DNA from: CAZZBK01 sp964652155
GTDB lineage: Bacteria > Planctomycetota > Planctomycetia > Pirellulales > PNKZ01
Direction: 5' to 3'
DNA length: 9,313 bases
NCBI GenBank assembly: GCA_964652155.1
Contig: CAZZBK010000186.1
Location: forward strand, 1 to 9,313
The position numbers and the translations under genes are program-made. Below the pieces are notes generated by a model. It saw nothing but the letters and a program-made list of their open reading frames with translations. It had not been told where the DNA came from and searched no databases. Positions 6,388 to 9,313 of this stretch are shown in pieces (positions within the stretch are counted from its first letter, which is position 1; every line of letters begins with the position of its first letter).

Positions 6388-6657
6388 GTCAAAATACTCC
6401 GTGCGCCGACGTGAGCTGCCGTTGAGAGTCTTGTTTCGCTCGTTCACAGCATCAGTCCGCGACGACGTCCAACCGCAGAAAAACTCCAACGCAGCTATTG
6501 ATCCGCATAGTTGCTACACACGCTATACGGCTTGTGGCGTGCATATCTCGCACCTCGACACGAACTCTCATCGCCGAGCGGTCGATCGGGCGAAAAGATA
6601 TTCGACGCAGAGCGGCACGTCAGAGCGCTGCGCGGTATTCGAGCCAGAGGAACGGTT
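6388..6657. other. Divergent intergenic region of the copper monooxygenase and unknown exported-protein genes
   Basis: This 270-bp spacer must contain both promoters. It has TATACG at 6524-6529 with TTGATC 20 nt upstream, too far apart for a standard promoter, and TTGCTA at 6511-6516 without a matching -10. No convincing promoter, repeat or RNA gene is seen. AGAGGA at 6646-6651 is the ribosome site of the plus-strand gene. Confidence 0.4.
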
Positions 6658-8514
6658 ATGCGGCGTCTCGGCATGCGAAAATGGTTATGGGGGTTGGCGA
6701 CCGTCGGGTCGCTCGTGGGTCGTTCCTTGGCGGCGGAGCCACCGTCGCTCGACGCGCTGGTCGATCGCGCGGCGGTACAGTTCGTGCCGCTCGACGCACG
6801 CTGGGTAGAAACAGCCCGCGCCGATTTACTGGCCGCGATTCAGGCGGTCCGCGCGCGGCTGCAAGACGCGCCACCGCATGTCCGAGAGGCGTGGAGCGAG
6901 TACCTGCTGCTCGATGAACAGCACGCGATGATCGAGCAGATGGCGCCCGTCTCGCAGCAGCTTGAGCAATTGGCGCGCCTGTATCGCCGCATGACGGTCG
7001 ACCGCAAGGGGCTCGAAGACCCCGCCTGGCTCGCCTTGCGCTCTGCCGCGCAGAAGTACCGCGCGGCCCTGGAACTAGCCCCGCTCGACCTCGAAGCGGA
7101 AACCCACGCCCGAGTGGCTCAATTACGCGGATTCTTAAAGTCGTACGAACAACAATCGGACCGCGAGACCGCCGAGCAGATCGGAGCCACGCTGGCCTGG
7201 CTCGACAACGCGGCGCAAGCCCCTTCGCTCGTGGCCGCGGTTCGCCAGCGCTATTCGCAACCCAACCTGTGGGTGCAAGTCTCCGAACAGTTTGCCAACG
7301 ACTACGCTCAGAAAGAAGTCGAGCAGATCAGTGATCAAGTCACGACCATTCTGGGCACTGTCACGCGCGGGCCGGCCGCCACCAAAGGCAAACTGTCACT
7401 CAACTTCGTGCCGAACGAATCGCAAGCCGAGATCCATTTGCACCTGCGCGGCGAGATCCATGCGGACCGCAACGTCGGGCACAATGGCCCCGCCACGATC
7501 TTCAGCGCTAGCGTCACGCACTTCTCGGCCGCCAAGGCGTTTCTGATCGACCCGCGCGTGGGCATCACGAGCCGCAAGGCCAAGGCCAACGCGGCCACCG
7601 ACGCCCAGGTACGACACATCAAGGTCGAGCCCAAGCACCTGAAAAATCTGCTCGATGGGCCCTACACCAAAGCCGCCTGGAAAAAATCGCACAAGCTGCA
7701 CACCGCCGCCGAACTCGAGGCCTCGCGCATCGCCAGCGACCGGATCGCCGAACAGCTCGAAGCAGAAAGCGACAAGGCCCTGCTCGAGGCGCAGCACGAT
7801 TTCGACCACTACGTGTTTGTGGGCCCCGCCCGGACTGACGAAACGCCGGAACTCTCGTCGCGCTCGACCGACGACTCGCTGCAAGTCCGTTTGAAGCTTG
7901 CGGGCAAACACCAACTCGCCGCGCCGCTCGCGGCCCCGCCCCTCAACGTCGCCGCGCCCATCTCGGCGGCCGTGCATGAGTCGTTGTTCAACAATCTCTC
8001 GGCCCGGTACATCTGGCAAGGGGCGACGCACGATGACGAAACGCTCGAAAAGTTTGCCAAGATGCTCGCCGGCGACGTCCCCTTGCCGCTGCGTGTGTTC
8101 TCGAACAGCGTTTACTGGTCAGTCACGGTCGACAGCGACAAGCCGCTGACGATCGCCTTTGACAAGAACCAAGCCGACCTCACGATTCATACGCTGTCAT
8201 GGAAGCTGGGCGAGCGAACCTACGACTGCCCGCTCGACATTCGCGTCGGTTACGGCTTGGAGGCGACTAAGTTCGGCATTCTGTTTACGCGATTGGGGCC
8301 GGTCGACATCCGCGCGGCACACGGCCATGCCTTGACCTCGGAAGAGCGGCAAGAGTTGTGGCGGCACGTGGAAGAGAAGGCCAACGCCGTGTTTCCGCCG
8401 TCAGGACGGTTCAATAATCTAATTATGCCCGAGGGGGGCACGTTTGGCCCAATCGGCAACCTGCGATTGAAGCAGGTGCGTTGCGAACAGGGCTGGCTCA
8501 CCCTCGAGTATTGA
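6658..8514 (+). CDS. Exported protein of unknown function, 618 aa
   Basis: Not recognised. The ATG at 6658 has a strong AGAGGA ribosome site 6 nt upstream and begins a signal peptide (MRRLGMRKWLWGLATVG..., likely cut after SLA or AA near residue 25); a longer in-frame start at 6511 gives a leader with no export signal. Residues ~30-235 look mostly helical and rich in Glu/Gln/Ala/Arg, possibly coiled-coil. From ~245 strand-like segments appear (GKLSLNFVP, AEIHLHLRGEIHA, ATIFSASVTHFS), then a charged helix (~345-383) and a C-terminal strand-rich domain (~475-618). Only two cysteines remain in the whole protein, C524 and C609, both in the C-terminal domain, so a disulfide is likely. No catalytic motif or membrane helix besides the signal is visible. 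It is divergent from the copper monooxygenase and followed by a hairpin repeat. It looks like a periplasmic or cell-envelope protein. Confidence 0.85.
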   Translation: MRRLGMRKWLWGLATVGSLVGRSLAAEPPSLDALVDRAAVQFVPLDARWVETARADLLAAIQAVRARLQDAPPHVREAWSEYLLLDEQHAMIEQMAPVSQQLEQLARLYRRMTVDRKGLEDPAWLALRSAAQKYRAALELAPLDLEAETHARVAQLRGFLKSYEQQSDRETAEQIGATLAWLDNAAQAPSLVAAVRQRYSQPNLWVQVSEQFANDYAQKEVEQISDQVTTILGTVTRGPAATKGKLSLNFVPNESQAEIHLHLRGEIHADRNVGHNGPATIFSASVTHFSAAKAFLIDPRVGITSRKAKANAATDAQVRHIKVEPKHLKNLLDGPYTKAAWKKSHKLHTAAELEASRIASDRIAEQLEAESDKALLEAQHDFDHYVFVGPARTDETPELSSRSTDDSLQVRLKLAGKHQLAAPLAAPPLNVAAPISAAVHESLFNNLSARYIWQGATHDDETLEKFAKMLAGDVPLPLRVFSNSVYWSVTVDSDKPLTIAFDKNQADLTIHTLSWKLGERTYDCPLDIRVGYGLEATKFGILFTRLGPVDIRAAHGHALTSEERQELWRHVEEKANAVFPPSGRFNNLIMPEGGTFGPIGNLRLKQVRCEQGWLTLEY

Positions 8515-8548
8515 TCGCCCGATCGTCGTCGTTTGACATCTATTCTTC

Positions 8549-8570
8549 TAGCCGGTCCATCTCGGACCGG
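8549..8570 (+). repeat. Dispersed palindromic hairpin repeat, copy 2
   Basis: Stem CCGGTCC (8552-8558) and GGACCGG (8564-8570) with a 5-nt loop ATCTC, starting 37 nt after the stop codon of the unknown exported protein. It is identical to 3341-3362 except for one loop-proximal base (A for G at 8559), which removes one base pair. Position after a gene end on the coding strand is the same as in copy 1. No T-run follows. Confidence 0.75.
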
Positions 8571-8737
8571 ATGTGCAACGATTGTGTCGTCAGCCACTCA
8601 AACCACGATCTCCGACCGCACGTCTCGGCCGAACACAACGGGTCGCAGAGTTACCGGCTCTGGGAATCACCTGAACCGCGTCGACGCAAATGACTGGTGC
8701 TCAGCCCCTTTCCGCCGCCCGAGTGACGTGAGGGGGA

Positions 8738-8767
8738 TTGCCGCTCGGGGTGGCTTCGCGGTACGAT
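8738..8767 (+). promoter_or_regulatory. Probable promoter of tRNA-Val
   Basis: TTGCCG (8738-8743) and TACGAT (8762-8767) are separated by 18 nt, a fair sigma-70-type match (TTG of the -35, and TA-AT-like -10 with two mismatches). Transcription would start near 8774, giving a 5' leader of about 34 nt before the mature tRNA at 8808, a normal precursor for RNase P cleavage. Confidence 0.5.
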
Positions 8768-8807
8768 CGCGGCAGCGTCGTTGCGATGTGAGTTACAACA
8801 TGAACAC

Positions 8808-8881
8808 GGGCGGTTAGCTCAGTTGGTTAGAGCGCCACGCTTACACCGTGGATGTCGGGGGTTCGAGTCCCTCACCGCCCA
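8808..8881 (+). tRNA. tRNA-Val (anticodon UAC)
   Basis: A complete 74-nt cloverleaf. Acceptor stem GGGCGGT (8808-8814) pairs with ACCGCCC (8874-8880), discriminator A at 8881. D stem GCTC/GAGC with loop AGTTGGTTA; anticodon stem CCACG/CGTGG with loop CTTACAC, so the anticodon is TAC at 8842-8844, which reads valine GUN codons. Variable loop ATGTC; T stem GGGGG/CCCTC (one G-U pair) with loop TTCGAGT. CCA is not encoded and must be added by the nucleotidyltransferase. It is a single gene, not part of a visible tRNA cluster, and no rho-independent terminator follows. Confidence 0.97.
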
Positions 8882-9038
8882 CTCGTCTCTTCTGCAATCC
8901 TTGGTAATTCGATGGAAAGTCGCGCGTTGCAGGGCATTTTTCTTGCGTTGGCCTGTTTAGCTCAAAAAGCCTCAAACCCATTCAGCTCCCTGGCCATTCA
9001 CTGGCCGATATGCTGATGAATTCATTCCATCGATTCAC

Positions 9039-9067
9039 GTGACTTCCTCCGGAGATCGCGGTATTAT
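9039..9067 (+). promoter_or_regulatory. Promoter with candidate operator for the antitoxin-like gene
   Basis: GTGACT (9039-9044, matching TTGACA at 4 of 6) and TATTAT (9062-9067, 5 of 6) are 17 nt apart, the best promoter in the window. An 8-bp perfect palindrome CTCCGGAG (9047-9054) sits in the spacer, where a bound ribbon-helix-helix dimer would block RNA polymerase. This fits the autoregulation typical of antitoxin genes. Predicted start of transcription is near 9074, about 19 nt before the ATG. Confidence 0.6.
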
Positions 9068-9092
9068 TGGTTAAATCAAGGAGTTGGGGACG

Positions 9093-9313
9093 ATGCACCA
9101 GATTCAACTGAACGATCAACTTTACCAAGATGCTCTGCGTCGCGCTTCCGAAGTTGGCTTTCAAACGGTTGACGAATTCGTGGCCGACATCCTGCAGCAC
9201 GAGCTTGAGGATACTGAAAACCTCGATCATCTTTTCTCGCCCGAACGACTCGCTCACATCGATCGAGCGGCCGCTCAAATGGACGCCGGGCTCGGGATCC
9301 CCGCACAGCAGGT
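9093..9313 (+). CDS. Ribbon-helix-helix antitoxin-like protein (partial, runs off right edge)
   Basis: An ATG at 9093 with AAGGAG 9 nt upstream opens a frame of 73 codons that is still open at the window end. Residues 1-7 (MHQIQLN) fit the single DNA-binding strand of a ribbon-helix-helix fold. Residues 8-21 (DQLYQDALRRASEV) and ~25-39 (TVDEFVADILQHELE) fit its two helices with the usual turn (GFQ). Residues ~47-73 (FSPERLAHIDRAAAQMDAGLG) resemble the toxin-wrapping tail of ParD/CopG-type antitoxins, in which a helix near the C-terminus covers a ParE/RelE-type toxin. No toxin is visible because the window ends. The visibly lower GC from the tRNA onward suggests recent acquisition. The alternative is an orphan RHH regulator. 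Confidence 0.65.
   Translation, partial: MHQIQLNDQLYQDALRRASEVGFQTVDEFVADILQHELEDTENLDHLFSPERLAHIDRAAAQMDAGLGIPAQQ

Larger units (their letters stand above)
8515..8807. other. Intergenic region between the unknown exported-protein gene and tRNA-Val
   Basis: This 293-bp spacer holds the hairpin repeat copy 2 (8549-8570), possible extended similarity to the first copy up to 8612, a small stem CAGAG/CTCTG at 8646-8662 of doubtful meaning, and a probable tRNA promoter at 8738-8767. Short frames here lack ribosome sites and look non-coding. Confidence 0.5.

Noticed and set aside
6388..6489. Longer start for the copper monooxygenase fusion
   Set aside because: The extra 34 residues are polar and would bury the signal peptide; the internal ATG at 6387 has a ribosome site.
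6511..6657. Longer start for the 618-aa exported protein
   Set aside because: The added 49 residues hide the signal peptide, while AGAGGA precedes the ATG at 6658 with ideal spacing.
8857..8881. 3' end of tRNA-Val as an integration attachment site
   Set aside because: No second copy of the 3' end occurs in the window and no integrase is present, so it stays a possibility only.

Overview
The window reads as chromosomal DNA of a planctomycete, probably of the Pirellulales type. It is GC-rich, with divergent and convergent genes and fairly long spacers. The protein types are typical of that group: a secreted BNR/sialidase-like propeller, a zinc-ribbon/GYF_2 membrane protein, and a redoxin-cytochrome c-copper monooxygenase fusion. 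This placement rests on protein style and gene neighbourhood; no marker gene was searched.

Layout. Positions 1-183 (minus) hold the start of folP (dihydropteroate synthase), which runs off the left edge. Divergent from it, 359-3311 (plus) is a compact three-gene operon: a secreted sialidase-like propeller, a small YhdT/DUF997 two-helix membrane protein, and a sodium:solute symporter whose start overlaps the preceding stop by 8 bp. The simplest reading is a periplasmic or surface glycan-processing protein paired with a Na+-driven uptake system; the substrate is unknown. A convergent spacer follows, then two minus-strand genes: a tail-anchored zinc-ribbon/GYF_2 protein (3463-4152) and, upstream of it, a 636-aa exported redoxin-cytochrome c-PHM/DBH-type copper monooxygenase (4477-6387) that keeps all six copper ligands. 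Divergent from that gene, 6658-8514 (plus) encodes a 618-aa exported protein of unknown function. A tRNA-Val(UAC) lies at 8808-8881. The right edge is a ribbon-helix-helix antitoxin-like gene with a good promoter and a candidate operator; its probable toxin partner is outside the window.

The most unusual structure lies outside the genes. Between the two minus-strand genes is a MITE/REP-like element of about 155 bp (roughly 4302-4456) made of two inverted hairpin modules. It is bracketed by 35-38 bp direct repeats, one of which is the 3' end and stop codon of the copper monooxygenase gene. The other copy is a non-coding relic that abuts a perfect TATAAT box for the zinc-ribbon gene. Separately, a nearly identical 22-nt hairpin appears 30-40 nt after the stop codons of two unrelated plus-strand genes (3341-3362 and 8549-8570), which suggests a genome-wide palindromic repeat used as a 3' mRNA signal. 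I see no CRISPR array, no transposase gene and no complete novel defence system.
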